DNA from: Phycisphaerae bacterium
Lineage (GTDB): Bacteria > Planctomycetota > Phycisphaerae > Tepidisphaerales > Tepidisphaeraceae
Direction: 5' to 3'
DNA: 64,000 bases
Assembly: GCA_025924315.1 (NCBI GenBank)
Contig: JAICIO010000006.1
Location: forward strand, 56,765 to 120,764
In this document: positions 54,877-61,835 of the stretch, piece after piece
Numbering within the stretch: position 1 is the first letter of the stretch
How the letters are laid out: the number at the start of each line of letters is the position of its first letter
Program-made: the position numbers and the translations under genes
Notes under the pieces: model-generated
The model's database searches: none
What the model was told of the DNA's origin: nothing
Seen by the model: the letters and a program-made list of their open reading frames with translations, nothing else

Positions 54877-55578
54877 TCACTTGTCCATGTCCATGTCGTC
54901 TTTCTGATATGGCACGAAGCGATGCAGCACTTCGGTGGTGAACTCGCCGAGTATTCCGCGATAGGCGACGATGGGCTCCATGTTCACGACGCCCTCTTCC
55001 GGCGATTTCTTGGGGAATACGGCGTGAACGTTATTCTCTTCGAACGCGACCTTTGCCTTGCCGTTATTCACTTCGATGACGCGCAAGGTCGCGGTCATTT
55101 CGCCGCGGACGAGGTTCGTCGCCATGCGCGAGCGCGTCGAGAAGTCTTCGATCTCGATATAGATCAGCCGCGTGACGACGCCCATGTGCGGCGCGACATT
55201 GACGATCGGCTCGGTTTCCAATTCAGGGTGATCGGTCTGGAAGCGCACGATCGATTCCGCCGAATAGGGAAACTGCATTTTGCCGAGCACCTTTTCGTTG
55301 TCCTTGATGCTGTCCTTCAAACCGTTCTGAATCATGCCGGTGAGATAGACGGAGAGGTCGGGGAAATCGGTTCGCACCCCTCGATCGGCCCAGACCATCA
55401 CCGCGACCTGCTGGCCTGCGAGGCCGCTATATTTCGGCTGAATGGTCGCCGGCGGAATCACTTGCGCCGCGGCGCCGAGGATGTTGCATCCGCCGGTGCA
55501 GATCAGGAGAAAACTTGAAATCGAGAGGAGGAACAAAGCGCGTGGTGCGAATCCAAGGTGTGTTTGCATGTGCTTCAT
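54877..55578 (-). CDS. Envelope lipoprotein, unknown family
   Basis: A 233-residue protein. The hydrophobic leader RALFLLSISSFLLICTGGC ends in a lipobox, followed by NILGAAAQVIPPATIQPKY, close in style to the start of its neighbour (CNVVGAVADKV). The core: GQQVAVMVWADRGVRTDFPD, LTGMIQNGLKDSIKDNEKVL, HMGVVTRLIYIEIEDFSTRS, MTATLRVIEVNNGKAKVAFE. It ends in an acidic DDMDMDK tail. The function is unknown. It is transcribed after a DUF2752 membrane protein gene and before the 54215 lipoprotein gene. ATG 55569 is an equally good start. Confidence 0.8.
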   Translation of the reverse strand: MKHMQTHLGFAPRALFLLSISSFLLICTGGCNILGAAAQVIPPATIQPKYSGLAGQQVAVMVWADRGVRTDFPDLSVYLTGMIQNGLKDSIKDNEKVLGKMQFPYSAESIVRFQTDHPELETEPIVNVAPHMGVVTRLIYIEIEDFSTRSRMATNLVRGEMTATLRVIEVNNGKAKVAFEENNVHAVFPKKSPEEGVVNMEPIVAYRGILGEFTTEVLHRFVPYQKDDMDMDK

Positions 55579-55608
55579 CCTTCATCCTTCATAATTCATC
55601 CTTATTCC

Positions 55609-56115
55609 TCACCGCCACCCGTCGATGCCGTGCAGGTGAATGAAGATTTTCCAGCCCCAGGCGAGAATCACCCCCACGAACATCGGTATGAGCCAGTAGG
55701 TCGCGGGAATCATGCTGGTGAGCCGCAGGGCAGGAATCCCCGTTACCGCGATGTAAAGAGAGACCCAGAACGCCGCCGTCGTGCACACGGCCAGGACAAA
55801 TCCCATCGGTTGAACGTAAAGGCTCGCCAGCAGGTTTCCGCGAACGAACCAGGAGAAACTCGTGGTCATCCCACAAGCCGGACACGGCAAACCGGTGCGG
55901 GATAGAAACTGGCACCCCTCCAAGTTCATCTCCTGATGTGTGCCGTAACCGTTCGCGCTCGGTTTGAGATGGGCCGCCACGACCAAGACGCTCAGGCACC
56001 CCATCGCGATCGCGAGCGCGAAGAGCCGCCAGGAAATCGTCAATCGCGGAGAACCAAATTGGCGTGCATAGATGGCGGGTACAACGTCGCTCACGGTTGC
56101 ACTGTAGTCATGCAC
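55609..56115 (-). CDS. DUF2752 membrane protein
   Basis: A 168-residue protein with four hydrophobic helices (about 30-48, 85-100, 105-125 and 135-158). Between helices one and two sits the DUF2752 signature CQFLSRTGLPCPACGMTTSF, with three Cys that could bind metal or a thiol cofactor. Function unknown; the family is widespread in planctomycetes and related bacteria. It heads a minus-strand run with two lipoproteins and a propeller protein. Confidence 0.88.
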   Translation of the reverse strand: MHDYSATVSDVVPAIYARQFGSPRLTISWRLFALAIAMGCLSVLVVAAHLKPSANGYGTHQEMNLEGCQFLSRTGLPCPACGMTTSFSWFVRGNLLASLYVQPMGFVLAVCTTAAFWVSLYIAVTGIPALRLTSMIPATYWLIPMFVGVILAWGWKIFIHLHGIDGWR

Positions 56116-56539
56116 AGAGTCGGTCGCAAATTCGACGCATTCGTGCGCGATGAGGCAAGCGAATTGCTATTACGGCGTTGAAAGGTGTCGGGCACTGAAT
56201 TGCAGGCAGGAATTGCCGCTCGTCGTCTTGGTCATCGTCACGCGCTGAGCAATGCGGATACGATTGGTGAAAAAAGAGGCAGGCTGTGCGGCGCTTATTG
56301 ACAAGGTCGCTTGGATAATCGTAACTTGTGAAATCCCGCGGTGGTTAGCTGTAAGTGCCGGTGAGCGGACGTGTTTCCGCACGGTCGCCGGACCAATCGC
56401 ACGTTTTCGTTTCCCGACCAACGCCACTGCGATGATGCTGAGGCGGGCCATGTCGCAAAGCCCTGTCTCGTAAGGCTTTAGTTGACTTTGCGTCGACTTT
56501 CGAGCCGTTCCGATCGCTTTAAGAAAGTGCAGTTGGGCT
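56116..56539. other. 424-bp divergent intergenic region without a supported gene
   Basis: A minus-strand open frame crosses this gap and the start of the next gene, but it shows no domain, no membrane pattern and no ribosome binding site, so I leave it out. Promoters for the DUF2752 operon and the glycosyltransferase are expected here; no strong hexamers stand out. Confidence 0.5.
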
Positions 56540-57934
56540 ATGCGCGTCTTCATGTTGGGGTGGGAATTTCCGCCGTTCATCAGCGGCGGATTGGGCACCG
56601 CCTGCTATGGCCTGACCAAGGCCATGAGCGGCATCGGCACGGACATCATGTTCGTGCTGCCGCGCCCGGTTTCCACGCCTTTCTCGACGCACGTCCGACT
56701 CGTCAGCCCCAAACCCGGCTCGCCTCTGGCGGCGCCCGCCAGTGAATTTCGACTCGACGAGTTCGATCATGTGAGCTTCCGCACCGTGAATGCCCAAGGC
56801 GGAGATGCTTACGCCCGGCCGGAAGACTATGAGGCGCCCAAGCCTGAAACGATCGAAGAACGACAAACGATCCGAAAGGCGACGCAAGTCGAACCGACCG
56901 AAGATCAGCCCAAACCGAAATCGAAACCGAAAGGGAATGCCAGCACCGCCACGCCCGGCTTCATCGGCGCCGCCCAACCCGTCGCGGGCCATTATGGAGG
57001 CGATCTTTTCGGTGAGATCCAGCGCTATGCGGCGCTCGCGGCCGAGATCGCGCGCAACGAAACGTTCGAAGTCGTTCACGCTCATGACTGGATGACTTTC
57101 CCCGCAGGCTTAGCTGTGGCGGGCCTCACCGGCAAGCCGCTGGTCGTTCACGTGCATTCGACCGAGTTCGATCGCGCCGGCAACCATGTCGATCAGCGCA
57201 TCTACGACATCGAGCGAAGAGGCATGCATGGCGCGATGAAGGTCATCGCTGTCAGCTACCTCACCAAGAACATCATCACGCATCACTACGGCATTCATCC
57301 TGACAAGGTGGAAGTCGTTTACAACGCGATCGAATCCAACGGGAACGGAAATGGCTTCGACGAAGAGAAGTATTCGATCCACAAAGACGAAAAGATCGTC
57401 CTGTTCCTCGGCCGGATCACGATGCAAAAAGGCCCTGAGTATTTCCTCGCCGCCGCCAAAAAAGTGCTCGAGGTGATGGACAACGTGAAGTTCGTGATGG
57501 CCGGCTCTGGCGACATGATCCGCCGCACCATCGAAATGGCCGCCGCGATGGGGATCGGCCACAAGGTCCTTTTCACCGGCTTTTTGCGCGGCGGCGATGT
57601 CGAAAAAGTTTTCAAGATGGCCGACCTTTATGTAATGCCAAGCGTCAGCGAACCCTTCGGCATCGCCCCGCTCGAAGCGATGAGCCACGACGTGCCAGTG
57701 ATCATCAGCAAGCAATCCGGCGTGAGTGAAGTTCTCACCCACGCGTTGAAGGTCGATTTCTGGGACATCAATGAGATGGCGAACAAAATCATCGCCGTCC
57801 TGCGTCATCCCCCCCTCGCGAGCACACTTCGCCAACACGGCTCATTCGAAGTGAGAAGACTCAGCTGGACCGACGCCGCGAAGCAGTGCGTGCAGGTTTA
57901 CGAGCAAGCCGTCGGTCTGATGAACGGCCGCTAG
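56540..57934 (+). CDS. GT4 glycosyltransferase, glycogen/starch-synthase-like
   Basis: 464 residues in two Rossmann domains. MRVFMLGWEFPPFISGGLGT is the N-terminal signature of glycogen-synthase-like GT4 enzymes (K/R-x-GGL variant). A charged, Pro/Lys-rich insert at about 105-140 (TEDQPKPKSKPKGNAS) looks disordered. EVVHAHDWMTFPAGLAVAGL follows, then VVHVHSTEFDRAG, KVIAVSYLTKNIITHHYGI, KIVLFLGRITMQKGPEYFLA and LYVMPSVSEPFGIAPLEAM with the E-x7-E nucleotide-sugar motif. The donor is probably ADP- or UDP-glucose and the product an alpha-glucan or a surface glycan. No glycogen operon partners are near. Confidence 0.9.
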   Translation: MRVFMLGWEFPPFISGGLGTACYGLTKAMSGIGTDIMFVLPRPVSTPFSTHVRLVSPKPGSPLAAPASEFRLDEFDHVSFRTVNAQGGDAYARPEDYEAPKPETIEERQTIRKATQVEPTEDQPKPKSKPKGNASTATPGFIGAAQPVAGHYGGDLFGEIQRYAALAAEIARNETFEVVHAHDWMTFPAGLAVAGLTGKPLVVHVHSTEFDRAGNHVDQRIYDIERRGMHGAMKVIAVSYLTKNIITHHYGIHPDKVEVVYNAIESNGNGNGFDEEKYSIHKDEKIVLFLGRITMQKGPEYFLAAAKKVLEVMDNVKFVMAGSGDMIRRTIEMAAAMGIGHKVLFTGFLRGGDVEKVFKMADLYVMPSVSEPFGIAPLEAMSHDVPVIISKQSGVSEVLTHALKVDFWDINEMANKIIAVLRHPPLASTLRQHGSFEVRRLSWTDAAKQCVQVYEQAVGLMNGR

Positions 57935-57944
57935 CACTTTGCGA

Positions 57945-58014
57945 TGTGGCACAGCCGCCCCCGGCTGTGCTTCCTGCTGCACCCGCAAGCACAGCCGAGG
58001 GCGGCTGTGCCACA
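57945..58014. repeat. Palindromic interspersed repeat, family C
   Basis: TGTGGCACAGCCGCCC...GGGCGGCTGTGCCACA with an inner pair GGCTGTGCTT / AAGCACAGCC. Single copy here, between convergent genes, 11 bp after one stop and 5 bp before the other. Its double-hairpin design matches families A and B. Confidence 0.75.
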
Positions 58015-58018
58015 CGCG

Positions 58019-58456
58019 TCAATCGTCCTTCAACCACGCCACATCCCCGCGGTGCTTGTGGATCTCGATGCGCATCGTCTTCGCGACCCATTCCAGCTCC
58101 GCGGCGCTGTAGCCGTGGAAGATGTCGATGTGTTTCCCGTTGAAATGCAGCCGCAGGAAACTGCGGACGAACAAGCCGAAGACGCCCGAGCGCATCACGT
58201 ACGAGGCGCGGAGATGCCGGGATTGGAGATTGCGAAAACGCGAGCGATTCCGCGCCCTCGGCTGATCGACGCTGACTCGGCCGTCTTTAACGATCAGCAC
58301 CGTCGCGCTCTTCGGCCGGCGAGATTCGAGCTGCTCGGGCCGATCGACGAACGTCACCCCGCCGGGAAAGAACTCGACATGCAGCTTGTACCCTTCCGGT
58401 TGCTGCGCGTACGTGAGACTGGGCGCATGCTCGCTCACGCATCCTAGTGTACCCAT
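58019..58456 (-). CDS. Hypothetical protein (145 aa)
   Basis: No family recognised. The sequence reads like a real soluble protein: EGYKLHVEFFPGGVTFVDRP, then a basic stretch (RNRSRFRNLQSRHLRASYVM), and FVRSFLRLHFNGKHIDIFHG, LEWVAKTMRIEIHKHRGDVA. The last 45 residues could be a small DNA- or RNA-binding fold, but nothing specific supports it. It lies alone between two palindromic repeats and ends 5 bp from repeat C. The start codon is uncertain. Confidence 0.6.
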   Translation of the reverse strand: MGTLGCVSEHAPSLTYAQQPEGYKLHVEFFPGGVTFVDRPEQLESRRPKSATVLIVKDGRVSVDQPRARNRSRFRNLQSRHLRASYVMRSGVFGLFVRSFLRLHFNGKHIDIFHGYSAAELEWVAKTMRIEIHKHRGDVAWLKDD

Positions 58457-58496
58457 AAATCAGCGGCATCGTCAGGTCTGACATTCACGCATAGAA

Positions 58497-58569
58497 ACCG
58501 CCGAGACGCCAAAACGCCAAGAAAAGAATCCGAGGTATCTTCCTTGGCGTCGTGGGCGTCTTGGCGGTT
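58497..58569. repeat. Palindromic interspersed repeat, family D
   Basis: AACCGCCGAGACGCC...GGCGTCTTGGCGGTT with inner pair ACGCCAAG / CTTGGCGT. Same nested-hairpin layout as the other families, 5 bp from the end of the YjbQ-type gene. A terminator role for that gene is also possible, although no T-run follows. Confidence 0.7.
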
Positions 58570-58573
58570 CATT

Positions 58574-58987
58574 TCATCCTTCGATAATCTTGATAAGCAT
58601 TTCGCGTTCGCGGGGACCGTCGAATTCGCAGAAGTAGATGCCCTGCCACGTGCCGAGCACGAGCTTGCCCTCGTCGATGATCACCATCACGCTGTTGCCG
58701 GTGAGCTGCGTCTTGAGATGGCTATCGCTGTTGCCCTCACCGTGCTGGTAATAGGTCTCGCGATTGGGGATCACCTCTTCGAGCTTCTTCAGCAGATCGT
58801 GCTTCACATCCGGGTCCGCGTTTTCGTTGATCGTGACGGCCGCGGTGGTGTGCGGAATGTAGACGATCGCGATGCCGTCCTTCACGCCTTGCACGTGGAG
58901 GGCTTTCTGCACGCGGTCGGTGACGTCGATCATTTCACTGCGCTGGCGGGTTCGGATGCTCTGCGTGATGAGCGTTTTGCGTGACAT
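58574..58987 (-). CDS. YjbQ / UPF0047 family protein (secondary thiamine-phosphate synthase type)
   Basis: The 137-residue length is typical. Family landmarks: SRKTLITQSIRTRQRSEMID, VTDRVQKALHVQGVKDGIA, VYIPHTTAAVTINENADPDV (conserved His), NRETYYQHGEGNSDSHLKTQ (HGEGNSDAH motif, with Ser-His here), LTGNSVMVIIDEGKLVLGTW and QGIYFCEFDGPRERE. Some members have weak thiamine-phosphate synthase activity, but the physiological role is unresolved. The start overlaps the end of the upstream gene by 53 bp. Confidence 0.92.
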   Translation of the reverse strand: MSRKTLITQSIRTRQRSEMIDVTDRVQKALHVQGVKDGIAIVYIPHTTAAVTINENADPDVKHDLLKKLEEVIPNRETYYQHGEGNSDSHLKTQLTGNSVMVIIDEGKLVLGTWQGIYFCEFDGPREREMLIKIIEG

Positions 58988-59615
58988 GATTGGCCTTGCC
59001 TTGTCGATGTTGCTTGTGATGCCGCTTGAGTTGCTCGCCGCGGCCTTTGTGAGCAATGAAGAACGCGCTGACGCGCCGCTGGCGCTCGCGCGGCGTGGGC
59101 GGTTCGTTTTCCTCGGATTCCGTTGGAGCGATTAAGTCCGCAATCGCGGCTCGCATTGCGCGCGGCAGGTGGACGTTCGTCGCCTGCACGATGAACAGCT
59201 TAAATCCGTTTTCGCGGCGGAAAAACCGGCCGTTTTTGATCAGCAGGCGATCGAGCACGAACCACAGTTTTGGCAACCGCGAGGAAAGCACGATGGCGAA
59301 CGCTCGCGCCGCGTCTTCATCCGCCGAATCAAGTTCGGCGGCGAAAAAATACTCGCCATCCGGCTTGTGATGCACCTTCGGCTCAACTCCGAGTCGCACG
59401 CGCGCGTCTGCAATCGTTTGCTCGATTACCTTCGTCGCGTTCCTTGGCCACGACTGCTCGTGCGGTTGATGAACCTTGTAGCCTTTCGGCTTCATCAGGC
59501 TGCGCAGAGAATTCAACTCCCATTCCGGCGAGATGCGCGGGCAGACGAGCAGAAGTGATTGCTTCTGCCGCGCTTGCGCTGGACGGCGACGATAAACCTT
59601 CGGCGTCGGGAGCAT
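58935..59615 (-). CDS. Hypothetical protein, 226 aa
   Basis: Unknown. Begins LPTPKVYRRRPAQARQKQSL and continues LLVCPRISPEWELNSLRSLM, KVIEQTIADARVRLGVEPKV, DGEYFFAAELDSADEDAARA, FAIVLSSRLPKLWFVLDRLL, KLFIVQATNVHLPRAMRAA. The end is very basic and His-rich (RHHKQHRQGKANHVTQNAHH), which could bind metal or nucleic acid. The 3' end overlaps the YjbQ-type gene by 53 bp, so the tail may be an extension. It lies 22 bp downstream of the secreted protein gene at 59638-61800. Confidence 0.65.
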   Translation of the reverse strand: MLPTPKVYRRRPAQARQKQSLLLVCPRISPEWELNSLRSLMKPKGYKVHQPHEQSWPRNATKVIEQTIADARVRLGVEPKVHHKPDGEYFFAAELDSADEDAARAFAIVLSSRLPKLWFVLDRLLIKNGRFFRRENGFKLFIVQATNVHLPRAMRAAIADLIAPTESEENEPPTPRERQRRVSAFFIAHKGRGEQLKRHHKQHRQGKANHVTQNAHHAEHPNPPAQ

Positions 59616-59637
59616 CAGACAACATGATAGGCGAGCA

Positions 59638-61800
59638 TCACGATCGGCGGAACTTCCACGTCGCGCCGAACGCACACGCGAGGCCGATGGCGCCCAGATA
59701 CACCGGCGCGGGAAGCGGGATCGATGTGATGTTGTCGGATGCAATGTTCAGGAACTGCGCAAACGGCGCCGCATTCGCCGGTGCGCTCTGGCCGAAACTC
59801 GCGGCGAGCAAATTGAAATCGCTGATGTCGATGGTTCCGTCGTAATTGAAATCACCCTGTCGCCAGGACATGTTGGTCTTGCCGAAGTTGGCAGCCAGTG
59901 AATTGAAGTCGAGGATGTCCGTGCTCCCGCTGAAATCCGTGTCGCCCATCACCGTGTAGCGCATCACAACCGTCGTGCTGTCGATTGACTGACCTGCATA
60001 GGTCGCGGGGAACGTGTCGAACATGCTGCTCGCCTCGGCGTAACCAATCGCGGCTTTCGTCGGCGACGTTTGCGCGAGCGTGCTCATGATGCCGTTGCCG
60101 TTCCACGAGCCGTTGTTGTAGCCGCTCTGGATGAGACTTCGGATCGTCGCCAGCGGGCTCGAGCCGTCATAATCGACAATCGCGGGATTGTCGTTGAGAT
60201 CGAGTTGACCGCTGATATTGAGCGAGCCAACGCGAAGTGGGTTTGAACCACCCGACGCGAGCGTCACTTTTTTATTTGCGGCGATCGTGAGCGAGGAAAG
60301 GTTCTGCGCGGATCCGAAATTCACGGTCGAATTCGCGATGACCGCAAGGTTTTCGTTCGCGTTGGAGTTCAGGTTGGTCACGCCGTCGCTCGCCGTGAAC
60401 ATCGCGCCTGCGGAGTGCGATTGCGTTCCGGTGATCGTCAGCGTGCCGCCGCCGGTTTTCGTGATGCTTCGACCTGAGTTGTTAGTCAGCCCCGCGCCAA
60501 GCGACAGCGAACTGGTCACGTTGAACGTGACGTTGTCCGCCAGAGCCACGGGCACATTGATCGCGTGCGTGCCGACTGGCACGATAACCCCCGCGCCCGC
60601 GCCGCCGTTATTCAGCGTCAGCGTTCCTCCGCTGCCGGGCGTAATCGTGTAGCCGAATGAGCTGTTGAAACTCATTGACCCGACCGTTTGCGAACCGTCG
60701 AGCGTAATCGTTCTCGCCGCGGTGTTTGTGCGGAAGAAATTCGCGACCGCGCCGGGTGCATTTGGCACTCCGCCGATCCAGTTGAGTTGCTCCGACCAAC
60801 TCAGCGGAATGACCGTGCCATTCACATTGATGGAATCATCGGAAAGCCACTGCGGCTGCTGACCGGGCAGAACAAGCCGCGTGCGATACCAGTATTCGTG
60901 CTGGATCTGCTCGGCCTCGGTGATGAGCATGCCGTTGGATCCCCACGCATACGCGGCGAAACCGGGGAAGCCGACGTTGTAGATCGCATCCTGTCGTATC
61001 TGGATGACGGTGTCCCAGTCGCTGGCGGAAAGTCCGGCGCGGCCCCAGCCGGTACCGCTGATCGTGTTGGCGAATTCTTCGGTGAGGACAAGCTTCGACT
61101 TCGGCACGCCGGCCGCGCCGTAGGTGTTGACCGATGCCTGATACTGCGCCTGCGCCCAGGCGACGCGCGACGCGTAATTGGATCCGCCGCTCATCACCTC
61201 GGCGCCGCTGAGATAGTTCTCGACGCCGACGTACGATTTGGCCGTGAGCGCTTGCCAGTCGCTGGCGCGATCGGTTCCGACGGTCGCGAACGGCGCGAAC
61301 GTGACAACGTTGTAGTTGTACGTGTCGTGGAGACGCGCGGCGACGGCGATGACCCAGGCGCGATAGTCGCTGCCTTTTTGCGACGTATCGGGCCAGACGC
61401 TCGCGGAGATCTCGTTCAGCAGCATCCAATTCGGCTTGGCGCCAGTCTTGGTCGAGTTCTTGATCGTGTAGGCGTTGATGGCGTCGGCTTCGGCGGTCGC
61501 GTCGAGCACCCCGCCGTTGTTTTTGTATTGCGTGTTGTAGTCGGCGAGAAAGTTGTTGTAGAACTCGGCGAGCGCATTGTTGTTCGCGGTCATCTCCGGA
61601 CGATGCGCGTCCGTCGATGTCATCATGTAGTTGCCGTTGATGCTCGGGTAGTTCAAGACGTTGAACTGCGCCTGCCCGAAATGCGGGGTGATGCCCGGGG
61701 TGTTTGGGTTGTCGAACGACGTGTAATCGAAATGCACATCGGTCGCAAAAGCAGATGTTGCGATCACCCCGCTGCAGATGGCAATCAGAACGCGTCGCAT
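59638..61800 (-). CDS. Secreted glycan-active protein with dockerin-like repeats and C-terminal sorting signal
   Basis: 720 residues. Signal peptide RRVLIAICSGVIATSAFA. Residues about 30-335 look like a (beta/alpha)-barrel catalytic domain (PNWMLLNEISASVWPDTSQK, KLVLTEEFANTISGTGWGRA and FPGFAAYAWGSNGM), so an Asn-Glu pair and a later Glu are available as a GH clan-A acid and nucleophile. A beta-helix-like part with GGTLTLNNGGAG and GGTLTITGTQSH repeats follows (about 360-560). Then come two Asp-rich calcium-loop motifs (DTDFSGSTDILDFNSLAANF, GDFNYDGTIDISDFNLLAAS). The end is SIPLPAPVYLGAIGLACAFG plus KFRRS, a PEP-CTERM-like variant with PLPAP. The substrate is unknown. It follows a gene of the same design. 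Confidence 0.85.
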   Translation of the reverse strand: MRRVLIAICSGVIATSAFATDVHFDYTSFDNPNTPGITPHFGQAQFNVLNYPSINGNYMMTSTDAHRPEMTANNNALAEFYNNFLADYNTQYKNNGGVLDATAEADAINAYTIKNSTKTGAKPNWMLLNEISASVWPDTSQKGSDYRAWVIAVAARLHDTYNYNVVTFAPFATVGTDRASDWQALTAKSYVGVENYLSGAEVMSGGSNYASRVAWAQAQYQASVNTYGAAGVPKSKLVLTEEFANTISGTGWGRAGLSASDWDTVIQIRQDAIYNVGFPGFAAYAWGSNGMLITEAEQIQHEYWYRTRLVLPGQQPQWLSDDSINVNGTVIPLSWSEQLNWIGGVPNAPGAVANFFRTNTAARTITLDGSQTVGSMSFNSSFGYTITPGSGGTLTLNNGGAGAGVIVPVGTHAINVPVALADNVTFNVTSSLSLGAGLTNNSGRSITKTGGGTLTITGTQSHSAGAMFTASDGVTNLNSNANENLAVIANSTVNFGSAQNLSSLTIAANKKVTLASGGSNPLRVGSLNISGQLDLNDNPAIVDYDGSSPLATIRSLIQSGYNNGSWNGNGIMSTLAQTSPTKAAIGYAEASSMFDTFPATYAGQSIDSTTVVMRYTVMGDTDFSGSTDILDFNSLAANFGKTNMSWRQGDFNYDGTIDISDFNLLAASFGQSAPANAAPFAQFLNIASDNITSIPLPAPVYLGAIGLACAFGATWKFRRS

Positions 61801-61835
61801 GGGTGTGAGTCGATGGTGCAAAGGATTTCCCTCCC

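Noticed and set aside
56170..56598. 142-codon minus-strand frame before the GT4 gene
   Set aside because: No ribosome binding site or domain, and it overlaps the well-supported start of the glycosyltransferase.
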